Shown: positions 39,801 through 43,061, counted from the stretch's first letter. The stretch: 64,000 nt of DNA from Eutreptiella sp. 'Long Island Sound 2002' (GCA_964036045.1 OZ038388.1:8718223-8782222); one strand, 5' to 3'. Notes: generated by a model from the letters alone, not told the origin. A program made the numbers and translations.

Positions 39801-41265
39801 CCCAGAAATGGGGCTTCGGGGTGTAAATCACAGGGGCTAACAGCGGTAAAATGTCATTCGTCGACCCCTCGAACTCGATTTCAGGCCCTGGGAGTGCGTT
39901 GACAGAATAGCCCGCGCGCACGTTGGGGCGACCCTCCTCCTATGCTTTATTTGTTCAAGCACAAGCCTGGGTTGGGCGACTGGCTGGCTGGAATGCTAGC
40001 TGGCTAGGTCGGTGGCCGGGTGGATCAGCCCATTTCATGCCACCCTCTTTACCCCTACCTCGGTAGTTGCAACATTTTTCAGATGCTTCCCTATCTTTCC
40101 GGATTGCGTTGTGTTAAAGCGTTGGTGCAATATTTCGCTGCCGCTATTGTTGTTATTGTTGTTGTTTTGCAACCAAATATCCATCACTGTCGATCTTCAC
40201 CCAAAATTGTGCACGCTGTGCTTGATTTTGCAGTCCAGAAGCCAAGTAGAAGAGAAAATTCTCCGGTTACAAAATGTTGGTCACAAGCTTTGAAGGAGAA
40301 AGAGATTGGGCTTTGAACTGGGCCAGCGGTCACATGTTGGGTCTCAAAGCAAGCCTGGTTTATTGGATGACAAGGTGCAAAAAGGGACCACAGAAAACAG
40401 TGTTTTGGGAGCCCTCTATGATATGTATCCACAAAGGGAACCAGAAGCATGGAAAAGAAAAGCCACCAAGCGACCTCTTCCGCCGCGTATTGCCCCGTGG
40501 AAGATTGACCACAACCTCACGCACAATTCCCTTGTCTGTCCCCTATGGCTCAGCCTGTGGTATTGTATTGCCCACTTCACACATGCACGCTTTCCTTGCC
40601 CCATGCCTGATTTGTCTGCTGCTTGCAGTGTACCGGAGTCGACACGGATTGTGATCGCCACCTCATCACCGAGCGTACTCTGGGGGCTGATGTTGAACAA
40701 CCATGGGACGTCTTCGCGGGTCTCGAACGTGGTTTGTTGTGGAAGATATTGAGGTCCGAAGCATTTCCCTAAGCGGGTCAAGGCGTTAAACTGTTTTAGG
40801 GCCTTTTTACAATCAACTGGTCATTAGGGACAACAGCCCGTTACGAACCATTTGGCGGCAATCGTCGCGAGATGACGACACTCTGATGTGGCATTAAACG
40901 CGACCATGGCACAACAGTGCAAATCGCAACACTCTTATGGGAGGATTGTAGCAACGCCACACTCTCACGCGTACGTAGCACATATGCTGAGCCGTCACCA
41001 CTCCCATTCCATCCAAATTTGTTCCCACCGAAAACGGAAACATTTCTACTCCTCGCGCCACGCGTGCGTGTAGCTGAAATCAGTTCCGGCTTGGCGCACT
41101 GGCCGGAACTGATTTCGGCTGCATGCACGCGCGGCGCGACGCGACGCGTAACTTTGTTTCCGATTTCGCCGGAACAAATTTGGGTGGAACGAACGGCCAA
41201 CGAAACATACCTTGAACTAATGGCAGTGTCAGCAACATGAGGCTGATGTACGCCCCAATGGTCAT
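1..41265 (-). CDS. Multi-exon gene for a giant secreted cadherin-like repeat protein (3' end outside window)
   Basis: This is a gene-level entry; the exons follow separately. Exons were found by reading the minus strand for the repeat pattern VNDxP, E-D-T, DPDG, HGxL, LxYxP, FxGxD, VxDxG and then locating GT donors and AG acceptors. Almost every junction keeps reading phase, which is strong internal support. The product begins with a signal peptide and carries about 12 repeats of 95-115 residues, so it is probably exported or displayed on the surface. The family (cadherin-like, tandem-95/VCBS-type) usually mediates adhesion and binds calcium through the acidic DPDG/DxD loops; that role is inferred here. 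Many N-x-T/S sequons suggest N-glycosylation. No membrane anchor is seen because the 3' end is missing. Two places are incomplete: the exon running into the N gap (28343-28542) and repeat 7 between 17735 and 10892. Confidence 0.85.
611..712. repeat. 27-bp coding minisatellite (3.8 copies) inside exon 25
   Basis: Units begin at 611, 638, 665 and 692 (the last is 21 bp). On the coding strand each unit encodes PNTTNTSHT, adding two potential N-glycosylation sites per copy. It lies between the HGTL turn and the next strand of repeat 11, a surface-loop position. Confidence 0.9.
860..1393 (-). other. Intron 24
   Basis: A 534-bp intron with GT donor (GTCTGT) and AG acceptor (TTTGCAG) in the minus sense. 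Nothing else was recognised in it. Short overlapping frames on both strands are shadows. Confidence 0.85.
1394..1858 (-). CDS. Exon 24: repeat 10 and start of repeat 11
   Basis: The acceptor is CACAG|GTGCCGATC and the donor GACGAG|GTCTGT (phase 0; 155 codons). It encodes VPVNDLPYIPVLRPSLTLTE, then FTIGDPDGDISITLQLSVVH. It continues with NLTYVPDAEYSGRDALTI and ends with VNDPPVVTYLTSSLTVREDE. It is the cleanest complete repeat in the window. Confidence 0.93.
1994..2300. mobile_element. hAT-like non-autonomous element A (307 bp)
   Basis: The left end is CAGGGCTGTCCTTAAAG and the right end TTAAGAGCAGCCCTG, imperfect terminal inverted repeats. It is flanked on both sides by the 8-bp duplication CAGCCACG (1986-1993 and 2301-2308). 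CAGGG-type ends with 8-bp duplications are typical of the hAT superfamily. The interior is mostly a TTGGCGG-type minisatellite (about 2130-2235) and has no transposase. It sits in intron 23. Confidence 0.85.
2130..2240. repeat. TTGGCGG minisatellite within hAT-like element A
   Basis: A degenerate 7-bp repeat (GGTTGGC variants). The same array type recurs at 10058-10290, again just inside a hAT-like right end, so it appears to be an internal part of this element family. Confidence 0.85.
2370..2592. repeat. Degenerate 'CCTTGGCAGA...GCAAGCAC' repeats
   Basis: Loosely repeated CTTGGCAGA/CTTGGTAGA blocks about 35-40 bp apart, with related blocks at 4540-4690. Intronic; no coding evidence. Confidence 0.4.
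3074..3664 (-). CDS. Hypothetical acidic protein carried by hAT-like element B
   Basis: A 196-residue ORF starting MCERVFSYVTATNFGQTT. It has a basic patch (TPFRPRKRKQG, near residue 50), an acidic stretch (GEDEDSDVEDLEQ, about residues 118-132), a Ser run (ASSSSSD), and ends WIRLSLRPFVGSMV. I do not recognise the family. Its composition looks like real protein, and it lies wholly inside a transposon with intact target duplications. It may be an accessory or relic transposase fragment; no hAT C-terminal dimerisation motif was recognised. Confidence 0.45.
   Translation of the reverse strand: MCERVFSYVTATNFGQTTERMCETPWVRCNGDAPEDWGPFEVFDELRKTPFRPRKRKQGHAVEVEDGGLLGFAAFKDLQVSFEDDPQAEVHLNIQDLWVVPKRATRHADIGDVYGVGLEGEDEDSDVEDLEQPGEVASSSSSDLRNPLAVPSTSYDPAAQFVVAYDVDEAVLKAMERGKLHDWIRLSLRPFVGSMV
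3760..4217. repeat. 48-bp tandem repeat, about 10 copies
   Basis: Units start at 3760, 3808, 3856, 3904, 3952, 4000, 4048, 4096, 4144 and 4191. The ninth copy lost one base (47-bp step). On the plus strand the first eight units read in frame as GATQQSVDCESLTPTQ (16 residues), and the minus strand is open as well. Because both strands are open and 48 is a multiple of three, the openness alone does not show that it is coding. Confidence 0.95.
4871..5139 (-). CDS. Exon 23: repeat 9, second part
   Basis: The acceptor is CAACACAG|ACAAAG and the donor AGACAG|GTACCG (phase 0). It encodes DKDLALDVTLSVSHGNLTLA, then LTQALSCLQYKPAAHFSGGD and ALSILISDTASSDA. SHGNL, LQYKP and FSGGD are all present. Confidence 0.9.
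5140..5689. other. Intron 22
   Basis: Contains an AT-rich stretch of TATATT repeats at 5440-5480. A GC-rich GCGGGCTCAAAACCCGC palindrome sits at 5319-5335. No gene seen. Confidence 0.6.
5690..5855 (-). CDS. Exon 22: repeat 9, first part
   Basis: The acceptor is CCCGCAG|AACACAACC and the donor GCCAG|GTCCGT (phase 1). It encodes NTTINITPLPDLPVITSPAA, then ITILEDELLQFGGNGTTLSV and YDPDGRVGD. TPLPDLP replaces PVNDxP. Confidence 0.85.
5856..6989. other. Intron 21
   Basis: 1.1 kb with A, C and G homopolymer runs (6308-6347, 6438-6456, 6736-6746). It includes phrases shared with other introns, such as GGGCGCCTTCGG (6349), repeated at 16338. No exon signal recognised. Confidence 0.6.
6990..7250 (-). 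CDS. Exon 21: repeat 8, main part
   Basis: The acceptor is GTTTCAG|TTCCCC and the donor GCAGTG|GTGTGT (phase 0; 87 codons). It encodes LVELHMHHGTLRL, later VVYVTPQPNFCGKATLSVMV, then DDQGHTGVGGPK. One exon carries the HGxL, YxTP, FxG and DxG motifs. Confidence 0.9.
7641..7750 (-). CDS. Exon 20: repeat 8, first part
   Basis: The acceptor is CTGCAG|CTGTAAATC and the donor GGGGAG|GTGTGC (phase 0). It encodes PVNRPPEIEVTGITRTIPED, then VVVSIFVSDEDAGE. It fits exon 21, which opens FPLLVELHMHHGTL. Confidence 0.85.
7940..8574. mobile_element. hAT-like element G (635 bp)
   Basis: The left end is CAGGGGG...GATTATGCGAT; the right end is ATCGCATAATTCCCC...CCCCTG, i.e. inverted. Flanks are TGAACAAG (7932-7939) and TAAACAAG (8575-8582), an 8-bp duplication with one mismatch. 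Subterminal AAAATATGCGAAAAA repeats occur near both ends (7977-8036 and 8508-8548). No transposase ORF. Intron 19. Confidence 0.7.
8583..10057. other. Part of intron 19: dispersed repeat fragments
   Basis: Contains a poly-G run (9210-9226) and a segment near 9351-9390 (ACAAAATCAGAAGTGGCT then CCTTCTTGGGGGCCCA). That segment matches a sequence near 4237-4285 inside hAT-like element B. No exon or intact gene recognised. Confidence 0.5.
10058..10352. mobile_element. Truncated hAT-like right end with TTGGCGG minisatellite
   Basis: A GGTTGGC-type array (10058-10290) is followed by GGGGCGGTCCTTAAC, a poly-A run and AAAGGACCGCCCTG. This is the same end structure as element B (4390-4444). I find no matching left end or 8-bp duplication, so it is probably truncated. 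Confidence 0.6.
10819..10892 (-). CDS. Exon 19: repeat 7, end
   Basis: The acceptor is TTCCTTAG|GGTGGAAG and the donor CTGC|GTATGT (phase 1). It encodes VEDEGGPGTEPVGVAMATFT, then VAVL, the D-E-GG-x-G...VxV tail of a repeat. It joins exon 20 as VLPVNRPPEI, the standard linker. A 6-kb intron full of repeats lies upstream. Confidence 0.8.
10893..11519. other. Intron 18, 3' part
   Basis: No gene recognised; the short frames here on both strands look like shadows. Confidence 0.5.
11520..12560. repeat. 1-kb palindrome of 11-bp repeats
   Basis: From about 11520 to 12165 the sequence is a degenerate array of GTTACGGACTT/GTTACGGACGA units (11 bp, about 22 bp as an alternating pair). From about 12166 to 12560 it is the inverse (AAGTCCGTAAC/TCGTCCGTAAC). 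The switch point is near TTGCGGATTGTTCCGTAA. The two arms can pair into a very large hairpin. The open frames across it (LVTDLLRTCYG-type repeats) follow from an 11-residue/33-bp periodicity and are not evidence of a gene. Confidence 0.9.
12600..13770. other. Part of intron 18: CAG-rich and poly-G DNA
   Basis: Includes CAGTAACAGTGGCAGTACCAGCA-like triplet DNA (12690-12775), a strongly G-rich stretch (13340-13512) and short CTAACCCTAACC and CTAGGGTTAGGGTC motifs (13593-13609, 13754-13770). No exon recognised. Confidence 0.6.
13771..14892. mobile_element. TIR element type I, copy 1 (ACCGAGCTGGTGG ends)
   Basis: The left end ACCGAGCTGGTGG (13771-13783) and right end CCACCAGCTCGGT (14880-14892) are perfect 13-bp inverted repeats. 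Next to the left end is a GCAGCAA tract (13842-13880). The interior has partly tandem blocks of about 165 bp (TTTTGGGACCAAAAATGGGT motifs). No transposase found; a 206-codon open frame (14080-14700) is shared with other copies but looks like repeat DNA. No clear target duplication. Confidence 0.75.
14931..16182. mobile_element. TIR element type I, copy 2
   Basis: Same ends as copy 1 (14931-14943 and 16170-16182), same orientation, with only 38 bp between the two copies. The interior is similar with more of the 165-bp blocks. The 221-codon frame 15261-15926 parallels the frame in copy 1. Right flank: GGTTAGGGGTAGGGGTAGGG (16199-16218). Confidence 0.75.
16183..16989. other. Part of intron 18: TTAGGG-like DNA, poly-G and a short tandem repeat
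   Basis: TTAGGG-like DNA at 16199-16262, a poly-G run (16407-16420), and an imperfect direct repeat (AGTTGGCGT... near 16605 and 16670). No exon beyond the tentative exon 18. Confidence 0.5.
16990..17051 (-). CDS. Exon 18 (tentative): repeat 7, middle
   Basis: The acceptor is CTGCAG|TGTGCAGG and the donor TTGAG|GTACCC (phase 2). It encodes CAGVSPNAVAGCITKWMMAL, leading into RVEDEGG of exon 19, which could be a degenerate xPxxxxxGxxxxxxLRVxDxG strand. Phases fit on both sides, but the sequence match is weak and the LxYxP strand is missing, so another exon may lie nearby. Confidence 0.3.
17052..17734. other. Intron between exon 17 and tentative exon 18
   Basis: No repeat family or convincing exon recognised. 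Confidence 0.4.
17735..17928 (-). CDS. Exon 17: repeat 7, first part (3' boundary uncertain)
   Basis: The acceptor is CTGCAG|CTGCCAAC. It encodes AANDNPILRVPAHYSKSAEE, then NISVSDVDLPPQHHLTLTLS. The likely donor is CAC|GTGTGTGC (phase 0). AND-NP, EEN and DVD match the repeat. The 3' end is chosen mainly because it keeps phase with the tentative exon 18. Confidence 0.7.
18367..18477 (-). CDS. Exon 16: repeat 6, end
   Basis: The acceptor is CAACAG|GTCTGA and the donor GACAG|GTGTTG (phase 1). It encodes GLIYTPEPNYHGCCTTLSIK, then KVEEKLSIEVT. YTPEPNYHG is the YxPxxxxxG signature. Confidence 0.87.
18637..18811 (-). CDS. Exon 15: repeat 6, middle
   Basis: The acceptor is TTGCAG|GTAACC and the donor GAGAG|GTGTGT (phase 1). 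It encodes VTISVDHGTFSWGLVPEQCP and ends with LSGMNLALR. The long Cys- and Gln-containing loop after DHGTF is an insertion relative to the other repeats. Confidence 0.85.
18812..20278. other. Intron 14
   Basis: Contains a 15-A run (20021-20035). No exon of the cadherin-like pattern or transposon end recognised. Confidence 0.5.
20279..20412 (-). CDS. Exon 14: repeat 6, first part
   Basis: The acceptor is TTCCAG|ATGTGAAC and the donor CCCCGG|GTGTGT (phase 0). It encodes NVNDKPSLQLPSGFPYKVRE, then DTTLQLPVVITDPDATTGCD. VND, RED-T and DPD are all present. Confidence 0.87.
20786..20907 (-). CDS. Exon 13: repeat 5, end
   Basis: The acceptor is ACTTAG|TTATCAAG and the donor TCAA|GTATGC (phase 1). 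With exon 12 it reads ATLRYQGDTDFTGADKLIVQ, then VDDRNNAGAGDPKPPSAELD. It ends ILVS, which joins NVNDKP of exon 14. Confidence 0.87.
21246..21570. repeat. (TTGTG)n pentanucleotide microsatellite, left of the LINE
   Basis: About 65 units, with a short block of TGTGC variants near 21459-21480. It is open in most frames (VLCCV or QHNTT repeats), which is a product of the repeat. On the LINE's strand it directly follows the 3' untranslated region. Confidence 0.97.
21573..24557 (-). mobile_element. 5'-truncated LINE (non-LTR retrotransposon) inside a microsatellite
   Basis: About 3 kb of LINE sequence on the minus strand. It contains the end of the reverse-transcriptase region, an RNase H domain, a CCHC knuckle and a stop at 21737, followed by about 165 bp of 3' UTR. 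Both ends abut (TTGTG)n arrays in the same orientation. The reverse-transcriptase palm is absent, so the copy cannot be autonomous. It sits in intron 12 of the cadherin-like gene, in the same orientation. Confidence 0.85.
21737..24550 (-). pseudogene. LINE pol fragment: RT connection, RNase H, CCHC
   Basis: The open frame continues upstream into the microsatellite (to 25171), but recognisable protein starts near 24550. RVLRYMGTDIYLQG matches the YLG strand that follows the reverse-transcriptase active site in LINEs. RNase H follows at about 22440-22860, with VVAVDAGAT, GEAMALLSYARRL, WLVPDSEAAV and ITDLNVRVDA supplying the D, E, D and D catalytic residues. A knuckle CLLC...H-LWAC (C-x2-C-x8-H-x3-C) lies at about 22115-22165. 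I-, Ingi- and Dualen-like LINEs carry RNase H; clade assignment needs a tree. No internal stop or frameshift across 2.8 kb suggests a fairly recent insertion. Confidence 0.85.
24558..24960. repeat. (TTGTG)n pentanucleotide microsatellite, right of the LINE
   Basis: About 80 units with two blocks of TGTGC variants (24693-24722 and 24889-24955), in the same orientation as the array at 21246-21570. Confidence 0.97.
24980..25040. repeat. (GTGTTG)n hexanucleotide microsatellite
   Basis: About ten GTGTTG/GTGTTGGT units following the pentanucleotide array. Confidence 0.85.
25041..26207. other. Intron 12, 5' part
   Basis: Many G and C homopolymers (25187-25201, 25545-25560, 25868-25893, 25956-25967, 26129-26140). 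No exon recognised. Confidence 0.5.
26208..26295 (-). CDS. Exon 12: repeat 5, middle
   Basis: The acceptor is CCTCAG|GACTGAG and the donor CTGCG|GTATGT (phase 2). It encodes GLRFVTGPSRPRVQFYCARD, then HCKAALATLR. AALATLR matches the strand before YxP, and the codon split by the intron is completed by the first base of exon 13. The intron that follows is 5.3 kb and holds the LINE. Confidence 0.7.
26779..27100. repeat. Complex foldback of TACGCACT/AGTGCGTA repeats
   Basis: The left end is GCGTTGGAGTTACTCC... and the right end AACGTAGCAACTCCAACGC, which pair. In between are multiple ACTACGCACT and inverse AGTGCGTAGTAA units and four GTGCGTGGTAA units (26959-27002). It has the shape of a foldback/MITE with internal tandem units. 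Confidence 0.8.
27101..27924. other. Part of intron 11
   Basis: The minus strand at 27360-27560 is open and reads HLQQALREQQPYAP then WVGDWVEVKD, loosely like an LxxALxxxxYxP...GDxxxV repeat strand. No phase-matched splice sites could be assigned, so it is not called as an exon. Confidence 0.35.
27925..27998. repeat. 30-bp stem hairpin
   Basis: 27925-27954 (CACAGACAGTGAGAGC...) pairs with 27969-27998 at 29 of 30 positions around a 14-base loop. It lies in intron 11. Confidence 0.9.
28268..28342 (-). CDS. Exon 11 (partial): repeat 5, runs into the assembly gap
   Basis: Directly left of the N run the minus strand reads GNVTLLITLEVEHGIAFFFF, then YPVRG, with donor CGAG|GTACTG (phase 1). VEHGI is the HGxL turn of a repeat; the VNDxP start must lie in the gap. 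The Phe run comes from 14 consecutive T. That homopolymer is a likely place for length errors, so the frame after it rests on the fit with exon 12. Confidence 0.6.
28343..28542. other. Assembly gap of 200 N
   Basis: There are exactly 200 N, so the true length is unknown. The gap hides the 5' part of exon 11 of the large minus-strand gene. Confidence 0.99.
28720..28846 (-). CDS. Exon 10: repeat 4, second part
   Basis: The acceptor is GCTTAG|GCCCTG and the donor GAAG|GTATGG (phase 1). It encodes ALRYKPLKDWYGQDELTITI, then NDLGNVGGGELTASATVQLL. This is the LxYxP...G-x-D-x-LTI...D-x-G...GG half and joins exon 9 in frame. Confidence 0.85.
29310..29792. mobile_element. TIR element type I, short copy 3
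   Basis: The left end ACCGAGCTGGGT (29310-29321) and right end ACCCAGCTCGGT (29781-29792) are perfect inverted repeats. It shares the 'TTTTAGxGTCxAGGGTG' and GCAAGCAGCAG tract with copies 1 and 2, but its interior is shorter and diverged. Confidence 0.7.
29793..30333. other. Part of intron 9
   Basis: No repeat family or exon recognised. Confidence 0.4.
30334..30592. repeat. 259-bp direct repeat, copy 1
   Basis: Nearly identical (about three differences) to 31435-31693, offset 1,101 bp. Both copies are open on the plus strand (VSRDVLEGQRAQSGFDKRL...) with no stop. The two copies bracket exon 9 of the cadherin-like gene, one in each adjoining intron. Confidence 0.93.
30675..30931 (-). CDS. 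Exon 9: repeat 4, first part
   Basis: The acceptor is GCGCAG|TGTTC and the donor CTTCGG|GTATGT (phase 0). It encodes VFNSRPSVVAHSPQRVDEDS, then LALSDPDGLDIEVRVTGAVR. VFNSRP stands in for VNDxP, and GAVREGRL for the HGxL turn. The exon lies between two nearly identical 259-bp intronic repeats (30334-30592 and 31435-31693). Confidence 0.85.
30932..31434. other. Part of intron 8
   Basis: No exon or repeat recognised apart from the flanking 259-bp repeat. Confidence 0.4.
31435..31693. repeat. 259-bp direct repeat, copy 2
   Basis: Partner of 30334-30592. Differences include gggCggtg/gggTggtg, ggCgggtac/ggTgggtac and ccctGc/ccctTc. No inverted ends or target duplication seen. Confidence 0.93.
32099..32213 (-). 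CDS. Exon 8: repeat 3, end
   Basis: The acceptor is CTCACAG|CCGGAC and the donor CGAG|GTTTGT (phase 1). It encodes PDNDYLGPDVLHIHVSDLGN, then TGLGGVQYASHDVHIEVR: the G-x-D-x-L-x-I-x-V-x-D-x-G...GG signature followed by the VxIxV strand. Confidence 0.85.
32340..32550. mobile_element. Fragment of a TIR element related to 43062-44239 (end only)
   Basis: TTCATCCTAGACCA and a GGGAGAGAGGTGTAG end resemble the interior and terminus of the 43-kb element. The other end is missing. Confidence 0.5.
32640..32936. mobile_element. Second fragment of the 43062-type element
   Basis: Matches 43985-44239 in order: CATCCCGACTTGGC, CTGGGCCGCCAC, AGTAATGGCCAAGGCGAAAAG, then TTGCTTGTTGCTTGCTTGC and GGGGAGAGGGGTGTA. 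Only the right half is present. Confidence 0.7.
32937..34192. other. Intron 7, 3' part
   Basis: Poly-C (33686-33699) and poly-A (33773-33780) runs. No exon beyond exon 7 recognised. Confidence 0.4.
34193..34276 (-). CDS. Exon 7: 28-codon microexon of repeat 3
   Basis: The acceptor is CTATAG|GGCACG and the donor TATCAG|GTCCTG; it is phase 0 at both ends and exactly 84 bp. It encodes GTAFSEKFMDFYASNATLIR then ALNGTTYQ, the strand that leads to TYxP. Spliced between exons 6 and 8 it gives ALNGTTYQPDNDYLGPDVL, a continuous repeat, which is why so short an exon can be accepted. Confidence 0.8.
34277..35344. other. Intron 6, part
   Basis: No exon or transposon end recognised. Confidence 0.4.
35345..36207. 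mobile_element. Possible element with TGATTTTATTT subterminal repeats and a Pro-Val-Glu repeat ORF
   Basis: Both ends carry GTGATTTTATTTTTT motifs (35361-35420 and 36167-36205). Near-inverted ends (TTTAAAATCATGCG and CGTGATTTTATTCA) add support. The interior holds an ORF with pentapeptide repeats. No clear target duplication, so the mobile-element call is inferred. Confidence 0.45.
35450..36044 (+). pseudogene. Repeat ORF of VAEPVPE-type pentapeptides, frameshifted
   Basis: ATG at 35450 opens MDSLDADTRDNDELEVDD. The repeat then reads in the next frame (ETVADPVAEQLVEQVAEPVP to a stop near 35670) and continues in the frame ending at 36044 (EPVPEPVPVPVLEQIAEAVA), with a C-terminal basic segment (AKAKRKRAPAQL). 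At least one frameshift breaks it. The 15-bp degenerate unit (GTTGCTGAACCAGTT) also makes the minus strand open, so coding status is uncertain. Confidence 0.35.
36208..36575. other. Intron 6, 3' part
   Basis: Begins with a poly-G run (36207-36219) and has another at 36502-36510. The segment 36355-36480 resembles 9415-9530 (GAGCATTTTG, GTATxAACACAT, TGGCGCC). Intronic dispersed repeat. Confidence 0.45.
36576..36754 (-). CDS. Exon 6: repeat 3, first half
   Basis: The acceptor is TTGCAG|CACTCAACC and the donor TTGCTG|GTATGT (phase 0). It encodes ALNQAPVITAPATLVVP, then LLIADPDGEQMRVNMSVGHG and KLSLPHPELIQPLL. The DPDG and VGHGKL motifs are textbook for the family. Confidence 0.87.
36755..37381. 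other. Intron 5
   Basis: Includes a degenerate GGGGGAAATGxGG repeat at 37105-37250. No exon. Confidence 0.5.
37382..37515 (-). CDS. Exon 5: repeat 2, second half
   Basis: The acceptor is TTGCCTAG|GGCCTTAC and the donor GGGAG|GTATGC (phase 1). With exon 4 it reads VNAALQPLRFYPPPGFDG, then NTTIVIQVNDSPDS. The frame fits exactly at both ends. Confidence 0.85.
37516..38753. other. Intron 4
   Basis: No recognisable feature apart from short C runs (38180-38187). Confidence 0.4.
38754..38970 (-). CDS. Exon 4: repeat 2, first half
   Basis: The acceptor is CTTCAG|CTGTCAACG and the donor AATGC|GTATGT (phase 2). It starts AVNDVPKIQAAPAELFVGQG, the canonical VNDxPxI opening, and continues through EDADGKDTPLEVIVECKILG to KASQVNA. 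The usual HG is replaced by KILG, so this repeat is divergent at that turn. Confidence 0.85.
38971..39737. other. Intron 3
   Basis: No exon or element recognised; a GATTGATGAGGATTGATGAGG tandem lies at 39423-39446. Confidence 0.4.
39738..39939 (-). CDS. Exon 3: repeat 1, second half
   Basis: The acceptor is GCATAG|GAGGAGG and the donor CAAG|GTGTGC (phase 1). It encodes PVIYTPKPHFWGVVRLSITI followed by NDW, the YxP...WG...D part of the repeat. It ends FVDVQ, which joins to AVNDVP in exon 4 to make the standard VxVxxVNDxP linker. Confidence 0.8.
39940..40580. other. Intron 2
   Basis: No recognisable feature; a TTGTTATTG stretch at 40146-40166. Confidence 0.4.
40581..40768 (-). CDS. Exon 2: cadherin-like repeat 1, first half
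   Basis: The acceptor is CGCTTAG|GGAAATG and the donor TGT|GTGAAG (phase 0). It encodes the TREDVPWLFNISPQS stretch, then DEVAITIRVDSGTLQ, matching the E-D...xSGxL half of the repeat. The first repeat lacks the usual VND start, as expected directly after a signal peptide. The acceptor is the less certain boundary. Confidence 0.65.
41007..41189. repeat. Foldback element in intron 1
   Basis: The outer arms 41007-41025 and 41171-41189 pair at 18 of 19 positions (TTCCATCCAAATTTGTTCC). The inner arms 41073-41090 and 41102-41119 (GCTGAAATCAGTTCCGGC) pair at 17 of 18 around an 11-base loop. It lies 22 bp from the exon 1 donor. Confidence 0.88.
41211..41265 (-). CDS. Exon 1: start codon and signal peptide
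   Basis: The ATG at 41265-41263 opens MTIGAYISLMLLTLPLVQG, a short polar start followed by a hydrophobic core, which is typical of a secretory signal peptide. The donor is CAAG|GTATGT, leaving phase 1. This fits the two-base start of exon 2 (G+GG gives Gly). The frame stays open upstream to about 41385, so an earlier Met is possible, but this Met places the hydrophobic core correctly. No promoter motif was recognised upstream. Confidence 0.6.
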
Positions 41266-42992
41266 GTTGCATAATCCAAAAGAACAAAACTGTTGGCACC
41301 GCGGAAGAGGTGTGAATATTGAGTAGTATTTGTGTACAATGCGTGATCCCCGGTTCTTGGCAACAAAGCGCAAGCCGTATCCCACGATGGGGGGAAAAGT
41401 GCATCTTGGAGCCTGTCCTGCCCCGTTTGCCCGCAGTCATGGGCGGACTGGGTCGGGTTGCCATGAGGCACCCATGGCTGGGATAGACAACGGGTGTGCA
41501 AATACAGGCACCATGAACCATGCTCACAAACCTAGTTAGTACATGCACGCCACCATTCTGCACCAGCTCGGCCCACGGTGGCCTCCAAATCCTTGCTCCT
41601 AGCTGCCGTTCCAAGCACACCTTGCTCTCTTTATAGCACACCGGCTCAGCGAGCACAAAACAACCCCGGGCTCTTGAGCAATGTGAGCAATGTGTGTGTC
41701 CGGTTGCCAACACCGTTGACGTTGAGGCCCACAATAGGGATTTGCACGGCCCGGGCAGGGACCACCACGCAAAATAACGTCCAGACCCGTCTTGTGCCTC
41801 TCCTTCCCCTTCTCCTCTTCCCTTGGCATGTTCATTTAAGGGAGTAGTCTAACAGCGCCACAAGGTGCTCGTGTGCCTACAATATGACAAGTGCCGCAGC
41901 GTGGACGCCCACCATGTTGAAGATGTAGCCACCGCATGTCGCCAACATGTGTACATTGTTGATGCTTGCCATCAACCCAAAGATCCAACATAATGGGGAA
42001 CAAAGGGAGCGCACCCAAAAGTCTCTTTAACTAACAAGGTATGAAGGTTGCGCAACTCGTTATAGGGCTGAGCTAGATGAGACAAGCGTGCGTTGTTGAC
42101 TCAAAGAACCTTGATGACGCATGAAACTTGGTTGTCGCCCAGCCCAAGACCCAGAAAGGAAAGTGAGGTTGTTTTACAATACGTAGTTTGTTTTTGCAAT
42201 GAGATGGCACAACCTATCATTGCTGTATGGTTGACACGCTCGGCCGAAGCAAGCTCAAAACCAAAAGAGAGTGTGTTCAAATGGCTTTGAATGAACCAAG
42301 ACAGGCAGGGAAGTTAACAAACAATACACCATGTGCTTGATCGAAGTATGAACACAAACCGCAATTGCAACGGCAAATTCGGTGATACTGATATTTAAGC
42401 ACCGCAATAACCAACAATTGAAGTATTGTGACCTTTTCAACCTTAGGTATGCCTTCCAATTTGCTGAATTGCTTGAAAGCGGCGGCAACAACAAGTGCAG
42501 CCTCCTCATCACGGTTGGGCGTGATGCCAAACCCGTACCGCAAACCGACGTAGTGCAAGATAGTTTGCAATGTACGCCATTGCATGGTGTTCTTTTCAAT
42601 TTAATCTAACAATGGGTCTCTCCCTCGTCACGGCAACAATGGGCAAAGCGTTTTTCTCTGAAGGCACGCACTTGGTGGCCATTGGGTACCCACTGAGAGA
42701 AGATAGATGTCATGATGTCACTTCATGCACTATGATGGTGTCCCTCCCGTTTGCTTGCGCTTCATCAAATTGTGCTGCGATGCGGTGTACACTACAAGCT
42801 CACGAAAGCGACAGCCGTGCGGAATGTGTGTGAAGTAGAGGAGCTACCGACCGCCATAGGGTACCCATCCACGTGGTGTAAACCGTTGGTACGAAAGTGG
42901 GGACAGAAATGGGGTCTATGACTACCCCACCCTGAACGAATGAGGTTTTTGTGAGTGAGAGACATGACAAAGGATGATGCACCACATCAATA

Positions 42993-43043
<51 letters not shown>

Positions 43044-43057
43044 ATATATATATCCTC
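41266..43057. other. Region upstream of the cadherin-like gene
   Basis: Presumed promoter side of the large gene; no TATA or other promoter motif could be assigned. A minus-strand open frame at 42277-42585 (MQWRTLQTILHYVGLRYGFG...) has normal protein composition but no recognised family. A (TA)n microsatellite lies at 42996-43052. Confidence 0.35.
42996..43052. repeat. (TA)n microsatellite
   Basis: TA dinucleotides with one TGTGTG interruption, immediately left of the TIR element at 43062. Confidence 0.95.
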
Positions 43058-43061
43058 TAAT

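Noticed and set aside
40841-41734. 298-codon minus-strand ORF
   Set aside because: Runs through the foldback and has no domain; the real exon 1 is in a different frame of the same strand.
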